From Ruminococcus sp. UBA5884 (GTDB lineage Bacteria > Bacillota > Clostridia > Oscillospirales > Ruminococcaceae): a stretch of DNA of 15,540 nucleotides. The stretch is from the NCBI GenBank assembly GCA_002431975.1, contig DJFA01000064.1:1198-16737 (forward strand). Direction: 5' to 3'. Positions 6,499 through 13,123 of this stretch are shown in pieces; position 1 is the first letter of the stretch, and every line of letters begins with the position of its first letter. The notes under the pieces were generated by a model. That model was not told where the DNA came from and ran no database searches. It saw only the letters and a list, made by a program, of their open reading frames with translations. The position numbers and the translations under genes were made by a program.

Positions 6499-6570
6499 TG
6501 TAGGGGCGACCATTGGTCGCCCGTTCAAAATTCTGGTAAACCCAACGGGCGAACACAGTTCGCCCCTACA
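6499..6570 (+). repeat. Palindromic repeat element, copy 1
   Basis: This is a 72-bp element: left arm 6499-6523, spacer 6524-6545 with the core AAATTCTGGTAAAC, and right arm 6546-6570. The left arm holds the standard palindrome with centre ATT. The right arm is a variant, GGGCGAACACAGTTCGCCC. It still forms an 8-bp stem because C to A at position 7 is matched by G to T at the partner base. Its pairing with the left arm is broken at four positions. The outer TTTTGTAGG/CCTACAAAA ends extend the inverted repeat. No target-site duplication is evident. Confidence 0.85.
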
Positions 6571-6609
6571 AAAAATTCAATAAATGAACACCAATCGATG
6601 TATTTTTCC

Positions 6610-6682
6610 TGTAGGGGTGACCATTGGTCGCCCGACTAAAATTCCGGTAAACTGCAACGGGCGACCAATGGTCGCCCCTACA
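6610..6682 (+). repeat. Palindromic repeat element, copy 2
   Basis: This is a 73-bp element: left arm 6610-6634, spacer 6635-6657 with the core AAATTCCGGTAAAC, and right arm 6658-6682. The left arm has C to T (GGGTGACC), which leaves a G-U wobble in plus-strand RNA. The right arm is standard, with GGGCGACCAATGGTCGCCC at 6659-6677. It lies 39 bp after copy 1 in the same orientation. Confidence 0.85.
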
Positions 6683-6782
6683 GAAAATAAGGAAGATTTA
6701 TTGTTTTATTCATAAAATTTTATCATCGAATTTGCGTTAAATGAATGTAAATCTGATTTGCATTTATTTTTATATAAGCCCA

Positions 6783-6811
6783 ATGCCGGAAGTTTCAGAA
6801 GCTTCCGGCAT
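6783..6811 (+). promoter_or_regulatory. Hairpin upstream of the nrnA ribosome binding site
   Basis: ATGCCGGAAG (6783-6792) pairs perfectly with CTTCCGGCAT (6802-6811) around a 9-nt loop. No T-run follows. It ends about 9 nt before AAGGAGG (6821-6827), so it is more likely a 5' structure, processing site or translational control element than a terminator. Confidence 0.65.
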
Positions 6812-6833
6812 AATGGATAAAAGGAGGTTTTTT

Positions 6834-7796
6834 ATGCTGATAAATCTGAAACAGACTGCATCGCTGCTCAGCAAGTGCAGAAATGCATATATACTCACAC
6901 ATCAGAGTCCGGACGGCGATACAATAAGCTCTGCATATGGTCTTTATCATATACTCAGACGACTCGGCAAGCGTTCAAAAGTACTCTGTTCAGATGAAAT
7001 TCCGTCAAGATACAGTTTCCTTAAAGAAAAATATACTGATGAGGATTTTGAACCTGAATATATAATATCAGTTGATGTTGCTGACAGACAGCTTCTTGGT
7101 TCTCTTGATGAATTATACGGCGACAGAGTAAATCTCTGCATTGACCATCATATCTCAAATACCGGATATGCGGAAAATGTATATCTCTGTGCAGGAGCTG
7201 CGGCAAACTGTGAGAATATCTACAGAATATCAATGGAGCTTTTCGGCGACTGTGACGATGATACCGCTGAATGCATATATACCGGAATAGTAACGGATTC
7301 CGGCTGTTTCAGATACAGCTGTACAAATGCCGATACTCACAGAATAGCTTCTGAACTCATGCAGAACAATAAAATAAACTATGCATGGATTACAAGACAG
7401 ATGATAGAAATAAAATCCAAGGGAAGAATTGAGCTTGAATATGAAATTTTCAAAAGAGCTGAATATTTCCTTGATGATACCTGTGCAGTAATCTGTGTAA
7501 CTCTTGACCTTATGAATGAACTTGGAGTAAAAAGTCAGGAGCTTGAAGGCATTGCCGGAATAATGCTTCAGGTTGAAGGGGTAAAGGCAGCCGTTACAAT
7601 GAAGGAAAAGGAAGGCGGATTCTTCAAGATATCAATGCGTTCTCCCAATGATGTCAATGTTTCTGAAATATGTAAAACATTCGGCGGAGGCGGTCATGTG
7701 AATGCAGCCGGCTGCAAGATATACGGCAGTGCGGAAGATGTAAAAAATCAGCTTGTCGAAGCAGTACAAAAATATCTGGAGGATAAAAACAGTTGA
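6834..7796 (+). CDS. nrnA: Bifunctional oligoribonuclease/pAp phosphatase NrnA (DHH/DHHA1)
   Basis: NrnA removes nucleotides from short RNA oligomers and dephosphorylates 3'-phosphoadenosine 5'-phosphate, finishing RNA decay and recycling a sulfur-metabolism by-product in the cytoplasm. The 320-aa product has the DHH metal-binding motifs: THQSPDGD (22-29), SVDVAD (79-84), the signature DHH (104-106) and TGIVTDSG (150-157). The C-terminal DHHA1 domain carries FGGGGHVNAAG (283-293). The start is ATG 6834 with AAGGAGG (6821-6827). A longer in-frame start at 6741 would read through the hairpin and has no ribosome binding site. The stop overlaps the truB start by 4 nt. Confidence 0.93.
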   Translation: MLINLKQTASLLSKCRNAYILTHQSPDGDTISSAYGLYHILRRLGKRSKVLCSDEIPSRYSFLKEKYTDEDFEPEYIISVDVADRQLLGSLDELYGDRVNLCIDHHISNTGYAENVYLCAGAAANCENIYRISMELFGDCDDDTAECIYTGIVTDSGCFRYSCTNADTHRIASELMQNNKINYAWITRQMIEIKSKGRIELEYEIFKRAEYFLDDTCAVICVTLDLMNELGVKSQELEGIAGIMLQVEGVKAAVTMKEKEGGFFKISMRSPNDVNVSEICKTFGGGGHVNAAGCKIYGSAEDVKNQLVEAVQKYLEDKNS

Positions 7797-8671
7797 ATGG
7801 TATTTTATGCATGAATAAGCCGAAAGGCTTTACATCATTTGATGTAATCGCAAAATTAAGAGGAATAATCAGGATAAAAAGGCTCGGTCACGCAGGAACT
7901 CTTGACCCTATGGCTGAAGGAGTTCTTCCTGTATTCGTGGGAAAAGCTACAAAAGCCTGTGATATTCTTCCATACAATGAAAAAAGCTATACAGCCGGAT
8001 TCAGACTGGGAATTGAAACTGATACTCAGGATACAACCGGAAATATAATAAAAAGCTATGACAAAAAGGTTTCAGCTGATGATATAAAATCAGTTCTGCC
8101 GCATTTTACAGGAACTATAATGCAGACTCCGCCTATGTATTCAGCTGTATCAGTAAATGGTCAGCGTCTTTACAAGCTCGCAAGAAAAGGGATAACAATT
8201 GATGTTCCGAAACGTGAAGCATCTGTTTCAAAACTTGAAATAACTGAATTTGATGAAGATTCACAGACAGGAATCCTTAATATAAAATGCGGAAAAGGCA
8301 CATATGTGCGTACAATAATACATGATATCGGTCAGGAACTTTCATGCGGAGCTGCTATGACAAGCCTTGTAAGAACATCATCAAACGGTTTTACTCTTGA
8401 TGACTGCACGGATTTTGAAAATGTACAGAAAATGTATGAGGAAAATCGTCTTGAAGAACTTATAATCCCTGTTGACAGCATATTTTCAGAACTTCCAAGG
8501 ATAAATCTTGATGAAAAGCAGACATTTCTCTATAAAAACGGCGTAAGATTAAGCTGTGAAGGATATGAACAAAAAAGATATACCGTATATGGGAATGACG
8601 GGTTATTTATAGGAACTGCCGTAACTGATATGGAAAACGGAATTTTAAAATCTGAAAAGAATTTTTTCTGA
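7793..8671 (+). CDS. truB: tRNA pseudouridine(55) synthase TruB
   Basis: TruB makes pseudouridine 55 in the T-loop of tRNAs. The 292-aa product begins with the family-typical NGILCMNKPKGFTS and carries the catalytic motif GHAGTLDPMAEGVLP, with the nucleophilic Asp at residue 38. Later it has the TPPMYSAVSVNGQRLYKLARKG motif (about 110-132) and the KCGKGTYVRTIIHDIG motif. The C-terminal part (about 225-292) is a small PUA-like region. The start is a TTG that shares TTGA with the nrnA stop. GGAGGA (7778-7783) lies 9 nt ahead, and the product begins at the conserved N-terminus, supporting this rare start. Translation is probably coupled to nrnA. Confidence 0.95.
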   Translation: MNGILCMNKPKGFTSFDVIAKLRGIIRIKRLGHAGTLDPMAEGVLPVFVGKATKACDILPYNEKSYTAGFRLGIETDTQDTTGNIIKSYDKKVSADDIKSVLPHFTGTIMQTPPMYSAVSVNGQRLYKLARKGITIDVPKREASVSKLEITEFDEDSQTGILNIKCGKGTYVRTIIHDIGQELSCGAAMTSLVRTSSNGFTLDDCTDFENVQKMYEENRLEELIIPVDSIFSELPRINLDEKQTFLYKNGVRLSCEGYEQKRYTVYGNDGLFIGTAVTDMENGILKSEKNFF

Positions 8672-8692
8672 TTAACGGGGTGTGAAAAAAGC

Positions 8693-9622
8693 TTGAAGGA
8701 TATTTTAAAGGAAAATACAGCTCTGTCTGAAAAAACAGCTGTTGCTCTCGGAATTTTTGACGGTATGCATATTGGTCACCGTTCAGTAATTGATAAAGTA
8801 TGCAGTTTCCGTTCTGAAGGACTTAAAACCGCTGTTTTCACTTTCAGCAGTGAAGAAATACTGACAAAGCATAACAAGCCTTTCAGATATATCTATAAAA
8901 ATCAGCAGAAACTTGATATACTTGAAAAATCTGATATTGATTATATATGCTGTCCGGAATTTGATTCAGTAAGAAATATGGGTACAGCTGAATTTGCTGA
9001 AAGGATACTTAAAGAAAAACTCAATGCATCAAAGGTTGTATGCGGAAAGCGTTTCCGTTTCGGCAAAAATGCAGCCGGTGACTATAAGGAACTTTATGAA
9101 CTTGGTCTTGAATACGGATTTGAAGTTATAGCTGTTCCGCCGGTGCTTGACGGCGATATATCGGTATCATCATCAGCTATACGTTCTCTTTTGTCAGACG
9201 GCAGAATAGAAAAAGCCAATCGTCTGCTCGGCAGGAACTATGAAATATACGGAGAGGTAGTCTATGGAAATCAGCTTGGAAGAACGATTGGTCTGCCCAC
9301 GGCAAATATAGGCTTTTCAGAACGTCAGCTTATTCCGCATTACGGAGTATATGCCTCTGAAACGGTAATAGACGGCAAAAAATATCTCTCTGTAACGGAT
9401 ATAGGAACAAAACCTACAGTTGAAAAGGATATAAAGCCTCTTTCTGAAACGCATATAATTGGCTATTCAGGGGATATATACGGGAAAAAGATAACGGTTA
9501 TACTTAACAGAATGCTCAGAAATGAAATGAAATTCAGCTCTGTTGAGGAACTGAAAAATGCTGTAAACAATGATATCAGGACGGTTATCAATTGTAGGGG
9601 CGACCAATGGTCGCCCGCCTGA
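8693..9622 (+). CDS. ribF: Bifunctional riboflavin kinase/FAD synthetase RibF
   Basis: RibF phosphorylates riboflavin to FMN and adenylylates FMN to FAD. The 309-aa product has the nucleotidyltransferase domain with ALGIFDGMHIGH (18-29) and the SSSAIRS motif (159-165). The riboflavin kinase domain (about 180-295) carries GNQLGRTIGLPTANI, with PTAN at 202-205, and the usual ending MLRNEMKFSSVEELKNAV. The start is a TTG at 8693, about 10 nt after GGGGTG (8677-8682), since no ATG in frame keeps the conserved N-terminus. The last nine residues (CRGDQWSPA) and the stop are supplied by a palindromic repeat element beginning at 9593, beyond the conserved fold, so function is likely kept. Last gene of the nrnA-truB-ribF group. 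Confidence 0.93.
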   Translation: MKDILKENTALSEKTAVALGIFDGMHIGHRSVIDKVCSFRSEGLKTAVFTFSSEEILTKHNKPFRYIYKNQQKLDILEKSDIDYICCPEFDSVRNMGTAEFAERILKEKLNASKVVCGKRFRFGKNAAGDYKELYELGLEYGFEVIAVPPVLDGDISVSSSAIRSLLSDGRIEKANRLLGRNYEIYGEVVYGNQLGRTIGLPTANIGFSERQLIPHYGVYASETVIDGKKYLSVTDIGTKPTVEKDIKPLSETHIIGYSGDIYGKKITVILNRMLRNEMKFSSVEELKNAVNNDIRTVINCRGDQWSPA

Positions 9623-9664
9623 AATTCCGGTGAATTTAACGGGCGACCAATGGTCGCCCCTACA
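9593..9664 (+). repeat. Palindromic repeat element, copy 3, overlapping the ribF 3' end
   Basis: This is a 72-bp element: left arm 9593-9617, spacer 9618-9639 with the core AAATTCCGGTGAA, and right arm 9640-9664. Both arms have the AAT centre. The left arm encodes the last ribF residues and the spacer provides its TGA stop (9620-9622). The element is in the same orientation as the other copies. Confidence 0.85.
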
Positions 9665-9671
9665 GAACAAT

Positions 9672-9688
9672 AGCGGCATTTTACCGCT
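9672..9688 (+). terminator. Weak hairpin after ribF and the repeat element
   Basis: AGCGG (9672-9676) pairs with CCGCT (9684-9688) around a 7-nt loop and is followed by TTTGCG. The stem is short and the T-run is only about four bases, so it is at best a weak terminator between ribF and the ABC operon. Confidence 0.3.
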
Positions 9689-9732
9689 TTGCGATATTAT
9701 TTGCATTTTATCATAAATCTATCACATTGAAC

Positions 9733-9741
9733 TGATACAAT
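9733..9741 (+). promoter_or_regulatory. Possible extended -10 promoter of the ABC/Gld operon
   Basis: TGATACAAT (9733-9741) fits the extended -10 form TGNTATAAT with one mismatch. No good -35 box lies 16-18 nt upstream. Transcription would start near 9748, giving a leader of about 47 nt containing the hairpin at 9756-9772. Confidence 0.4.
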
Positions 9742-9755
9742 TTTTCTTGCAGAAA

Positions 9756-9772
9756 AAATCTGTGTCAGATTT
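9756..9772 (+). promoter_or_regulatory. Small hairpin before the ABC ATPase ribosome binding site
   Basis: AAATCTG (9756-9762) pairs perfectly with CAGATTT (9766-9772) around a TGT loop. It ends about 8 nt before AAGGAGG (9781-9787), a placement like the hairpins ahead of nusA and nrnA. Confidence 0.45.
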
Positions 9773-9794
9773 GTATTTACAAGGAGGTTTTCTT

Positions 9795-10841
9795 ATGATA
9801 GAGGTGCAGAACCTTGTCAAAAGTTACGGTGACAAGCTCGCTGTAAACAACATCTCATTTTCAGTAAAGGAAGGAGAAATAATAGGATTTTTAGGGCCTA
9901 ACGGTGCAGGAAAATCAACTACCATGAATATGCTTACCGGCTATATCTCATCAACTTCCGGAAGCATTAAGATAAACGGCGTTGATATAATGGAAGAACC
10001 GATAAAAGCAAAATCATTTATCGGATATCTGCCTGAAATTCCTCCGCTTTATATAGATATGACCGTAAGAGAATATCTTAATTTTGTATATGACCTTAAA
10101 AAATGCAAGCTTCCAAGAAAAAAACATATTGAAGAAGTCTGTAATCTTGTAAAGATAACAGATGTATATGAAAGAGTCATAAAACATCTCTCAAAGGGTT
10201 ATAAACAGCGTGTGGGAATTGCACAGGCTCTTATAAACAATCCGCCTGTTCTTATACTTGATGAACCTACAGTAGGTCTTGACCCGAAGCAGATAATTGA
10301 AATACGTTCACTTGTAAAGCATCTCGGGGAAAAACATACTGTAATACTTTCATCTCATATTCTCTCAGAGGTTCAGGCTGTATGCGACAGAATAATAATA
10401 ATAAACAAAGGCGTGATAGCTGCCGATGATACAACTGATAATCTTTCAGCATCTGTAAGCAATGAACATAAGCTCATTATGAGAATCGAAGGGCCGAGAG
10501 AGGAAATATACAAGGCTGTAAGAACTATGGACGGAGTAGTTTCAGTCCGTGCTGATATGGAGCGTGAAGCCGGCGTATATGAATATGAAATCGAATCAAA
10601 GCCGGGTACTGATATAAGACGGCCTCTTAACAAGCTTCTCAGCTCAAAGGGCTGGAATATCCTTATGATGAAGCCTGACGACCTTACTCTTGAAGATATC
10701 TTCCTTAAAATCACTATGAGCGATACAGTACAGGCAAAACCTGTTGATGACAAAAACAGAATCGAAACCATAAAAGATGTGGAGATATCTTTCAGCGATG
10801 ATGAACCGGCTGAAAAAAACAATGACGGAGGCGATAACTGA
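9795..10841 (+). CDS. ABC transporter ATP-binding protein, GldA-like
   Basis: This is the ATPase of an ABC-2 type exporter. The 348-aa product has Walker A GPNGAGKST (34-42), a signature LSKGYKQRVGIAQAL (132-146, with LSKGY in place of LSGGQ, common in this subfamily), Walker B VLILDEPT (152-159) and a switch His at 188 (LSSHIL). A C-terminal extension (about 215-348) ends in an acidic, disordered-looking tail. The start is ATG 9795 with AAGGAGG (9781-9787); the longer in-frame start at 9747 is rejected because it has no site. The stop TGA overlaps the permease ATG by one base. Together with the next three genes it resembles the GldA/GldF/GldG set of Bacteroidetes and similar Firmicute clusters of unknown substrate. 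It is not evidence for gliding. Confidence 0.93.
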   Translation: MIEVQNLVKSYGDKLAVNNISFSVKEGEIIGFLGPNGAGKSTTMNMLTGYISSTSGSIKINGVDIMEEPIKAKSFIGYLPEIPPLYIDMTVREYLNFVYDLKKCKLPRKKHIEEVCNLVKITDVYERVIKHLSKGYKQRVGIAQALINNPPVLILDEPTVGLDPKQIIEIRSLVKHLGEKHTVILSSHILSEVQAVCDRIIIINKGVIAADDTTDNLSASVSNEHKLIMRIEGPREEIYKAVRTMDGVVSVRADMEREAGVYEYEIESKPGTDIRRPLNKLLSSKGWNILMMKPDDLTLEDIFLKITMSDTVQAKPVDDKNRIETIKDVEISFSDDEPAEKNNDGGDN

Positions 10842-11545
10842 TGGGTGCTATATACAGACGTGAAATGAGTGCGTTTTTCAACTCATCAATTGCATATATA
10901 TTTCTTGCAGTATTCTATGCATTTTCAGGATATTTCTTTTCATACAGTTCACTTGCATATTCAACAACTGATATGTCAGGATTGTTTTCAAGCATATTCA
11001 TAATAATCCTTATAGTAATACCTATTCTTACAATGCGTCTTTTCAGCGAGGAAAAGAAACAGAAAACCGAACAGGGACTGCTTACAGCTCCTGTAAGTCT
11101 TACGGGAATAGTTCTTGGAAAATACTTTGCAGCACTTACTCTTTATTCAATCGGTATTGCAATATATTTCCTCTATGCATTTGTACTTGAATATTTCGGA
11201 GGAGTGGCATGGCCTGTAGTAATCAGCAACTGTGCAGCACTTTTCCTTCTCGGAGCAGCATTTATAGCTGTAGCCTGCTTTATATCATCTCTTACAGAAA
11301 ATCAGGTAGTATCTGCTATAGCAAGCTTTATGGCTCTTATGGTGCTTTATCTTTTTGATATGTTTGCACAGTATATAAACAATTCATTTATATCAGGACT
11401 TCTCACAGACCTTTCATTCTATAACAAATACACTGAATTTACTTCAGGTATATTTAATCTTTCAAGTGTATTGTTCTTTATAAGCACAGCTGTTCTTTTC
11501 AATTTCTTCACAGTAAGAGTATTTGAAAAACGCCGCTGGAGCTGA
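10841..11545 (+). CDS. ABC-2 type transporter permease, GldF-like
   Basis: The 234-aa product is an integral membrane protein with about six hydrophobic segments (roughly 15-38, 48-64, 95-116, 125-152, 155-176 and 205-226). The motif TMRLFSEEKKQKTEQGLLTAPVS (about 64-86), between the second and third segments, is the cytoplasmic coupling region typical of the GldF/NosY group of ABC-2 permeases. It presumably pairs with the upstream ATPase, probably as a dimer, in the cytoplasmic membrane. It starts in a TGATG overlap with the ATPase gene, so translation is coupled. The short length means it lacks any large extracellular loop. That role is probably filled by the GldG-like and DUF4340 proteins encoded next. 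Confidence 0.9.
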   Translation: MGAIYRREMSAFFNSSIAYIFLAVFYAFSGYFFSYSSLAYSTTDMSGLFSSIFIIILIVIPILTMRLFSEEKKQKTEQGLLTAPVSLTGIVLGKYFAALTLYSIGIAIYFLYAFVLEYFGGVAWPVVISNCAALFLLGAAFIAVACFISSLTENQVVSAIASFMALMVLYLFDMFAQYINNSFISGLLTDLSFYNKYTEFTSGIFNLSSVLFFISTAVLFNFFTVRVFEKRRWS

Positions 11546-11566
11546 TTAAAAGGAGGCTGATTTAAA

Positions 11567-13123
11567 ATGAGTAAAAATACTGAAAATCCGGAAAAGACAA
11601 CTGAAATACAGAAGGATAAAAAGAAAAAATTTACCGTGAACAAAAGAAAACTTAAATACGGTTCTGTTGCAGCAGCCATAACAGTTGTATTCACTGCGGC
11701 TGTAGTACTCCTCAATGTACTTGTAACATCTCTTACAGACCGCTATCCTTTAAAGCTTGACCTTACTGCTGACAAGGTTTTTGAAGTATCTCAGGAAACA
11801 ATAGATTTTCTTGATACTCTTGAAAACAAGGTTAATATTACTGTAATGCAGGACGAATCAACTCTTGAACTTGGTTCAAAATATGACAAACAGCTTGTTG
11901 AAGTTGTAAAGAAATATGCCCAGAATTCAGACAATATAAGCGTTGACTTCATCAATATGGACAAAAACCCTAACTATGCCTCAAAATACAGCGATATGTA
12001 CAAAGGTGAAATAAAAGAGGGCAATATCGTTGTAACAAGCGGTGACAAGATAAAGGTACTCACTGCAAATGAACTCTATAACACTGAATCATATTACTAT
12101 TACAGCTATATAACATCATCAAAGGCTGAACAGGCTCTTACTTCCGCTGTAATGTATGTTACAGACGACAATCCGAAAACTATAGGAATCCTTACAGTAA
12201 CATCTCCGTCAAGCGTTCAGGCTTCACTTGACAATTTCAGAAGTATGCTTGAATCAAACGGATATGATATTGAAGATATCGACCTTATGAGCGTCCAGAG
12301 TATCGACAGCAGCATTGATATGATAATAATACCTGCTCCTCTTAATGATTTTACATCATCAATGACTGAAAAGCTTTCCGACTTCCTTTACAATGACGGA
12401 AATCTCGGCAAGAATGTATTCTATATGGCAAACTATGACCAGAATAAAACTCCTAATATTGATTCATTCCTCAGCGAATGGGGTATTGAAGCCGGTGAAG
12501 GCTATATCTATGAAACTGATGACAATTTAAGACAGGTAGCCCCTGTTTACGGAATGCAGACATATATCGCCTCATCTGTAGGTCAGATTGCTGACGAGGA
12601 CACATATGGTTCAATGGTAACTGATTCTTCACTTCCGATAATTGTTCCTGCTTCACGTCCTCTTAAACTTCTCTTTGACTCTGAAAATGACAGGGAAACA
12701 AGCGTTATCCTCAAAACATCTGCAACATCAGCTATAATTCCTGCTGATGCCGGAAAGGATTATGATATCTCAGGAAGTGAAAAATCTGAACAGAATGTAA
12801 TGGTTATGGGTACTAAATTCATTACAGATGACAATGGCGAAAGAATTACAAGCAATGTAACAGTTGCAGGCTCTGCCTTTATCGCTGACTACTATATGCT
12901 TACTGAGAAAGCCTACAATAACGGCGAATTTATTATAAATGTACTCAACAGCATAACAGGCAAATCAAACGGAATAACTATCGTTCCGAAAAGCATTGAA
13001 TCCGCTTCAATAACAATAAGCGATTCACAGGTTAAAATACTTAAAACAGTATTTGTATTTATAATTCCTCTGATAGTTGCCGTTATCGGTATAACTGTAT
13101 TTGCAAGGAGAAGACACAGATGA
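11567..13123 (+). CDS. GldG-like membrane-anchored ABC auxiliary protein
   Basis: The 518-aa product has a basic cytoplasmic N-terminus (1-30), a transmembrane segment (about 31-56) and a large extracytoplasmic part. The latter begins with the family-typical TDRYPLKLDLTADKVFEVSQET and continues to about 490. A C-terminal transmembrane segment (494-512) ends in RRRHR. The extracytoplasmic part contains stretches like KTIGILTVTSPSSVQASLDNFRSMLESNGYDIEDIDL and DMIIIPAPLNDFTSSMTEKLSDFLYNDG, resembling the Rossmann-like domain of the GldG/ABC-type auxiliary family. The start ATG follows AAAGGAGG (11549-11556). It overlaps the DUF4340 gene by 4 nt (ATGA). It presumably sits in the membrane with the permease and extends outside the cell. 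The substrate is unknown. Confidence 0.85.
   Translation: MSKNTENPEKTTEIQKDKKKKFTVNKRKLKYGSVAAAITVVFTAAVVLLNVLVTSLTDRYPLKLDLTADKVFEVSQETIDFLDTLENKVNITVMQDESTLELGSKYDKQLVEVVKKYAQNSDNISVDFINMDKNPNYASKYSDMYKGEIKEGNIVVTSGDKIKVLTANELYNTESYYYYSYITSSKAEQALTSAVMYVTDDNPKTIGILTVTSPSSVQASLDNFRSMLESNGYDIEDIDLMSVQSIDSSIDMIIIPAPLNDFTSSMTEKLSDFLYNDGNLGKNVFYMANYDQNKTPNIDSFLSEWGIEAGEGYIYETDDNLRQVAPVYGMQTYIASSVGQIADEDTYGSMVTDSSLPIIVPASRPLKLLFDSENDRETSVILKTSATSAIIPADAGKDYDISGSEKSEQNVMVMGTKFITDDNGERITSNVTVAGSAFIADYYMLTEKAYNNGEFIINVLNSITGKSNGITIVPKSIESASITISDSQVKILKTVFVFIIPLIVAVIGITVFARRRHR

Larger units (their letters stand above)
6426..6833. other. 408-bp intergenic gap between rbfA and nrnA
   Basis: No convincing gene is present. 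The gap holds a short hairpin (6427-6439), two tandem palindromic repeat elements (6499-6570 and 6610-6682), about 100 bp of AT-rich DNA without a clear -35/-10 pair, and a perfect 10-bp hairpin (6783-6811) before the nrnA ribosome binding site. The two elements share upstream flanks (6453-6480 and 6586-6612, with AAC.CCAAT and GATGTATT in common). This suggests tandem duplication of a unit of about 133 bp. In related Firmicutes rbfA, nrnA, truB and ribF usually sit close together. Confidence 0.7.

Noticed and set aside
6499..6682. CRISPR-like array
   Set aside because: Repeats are irregularly spaced, the spacer core is conserved rather than variable, and no cas genes are present.
6741..6833. 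Longer N-terminus of nrnA from ATG 6741
   Set aside because: It would translate through the 10-bp hairpin and lacks a ribosome binding site; ATG 6834 has AAGGAGG and the family start.
6499..9664. Repeat elements as general intrinsic terminators
   Set aside because: Most arms are followed by TTCAAAA or CTACAGAAA rather than a T-run on either strand; only copy 0 fits.
9467..9706. A minus-strand frame across the ribF end and the repeat element
   Set aside because: It reads through both repeat arms, giving RGDHWSP-type and GRPLVAPT-type peptides, and has no ribosome binding site; it is a repeat artefact.
12471..12656. Minus-strand frames inside the GldG-like and DUF4340 genes
   Set aside because: They are shadows of well-supported plus-strand genes without ribosome binding sites or family features.
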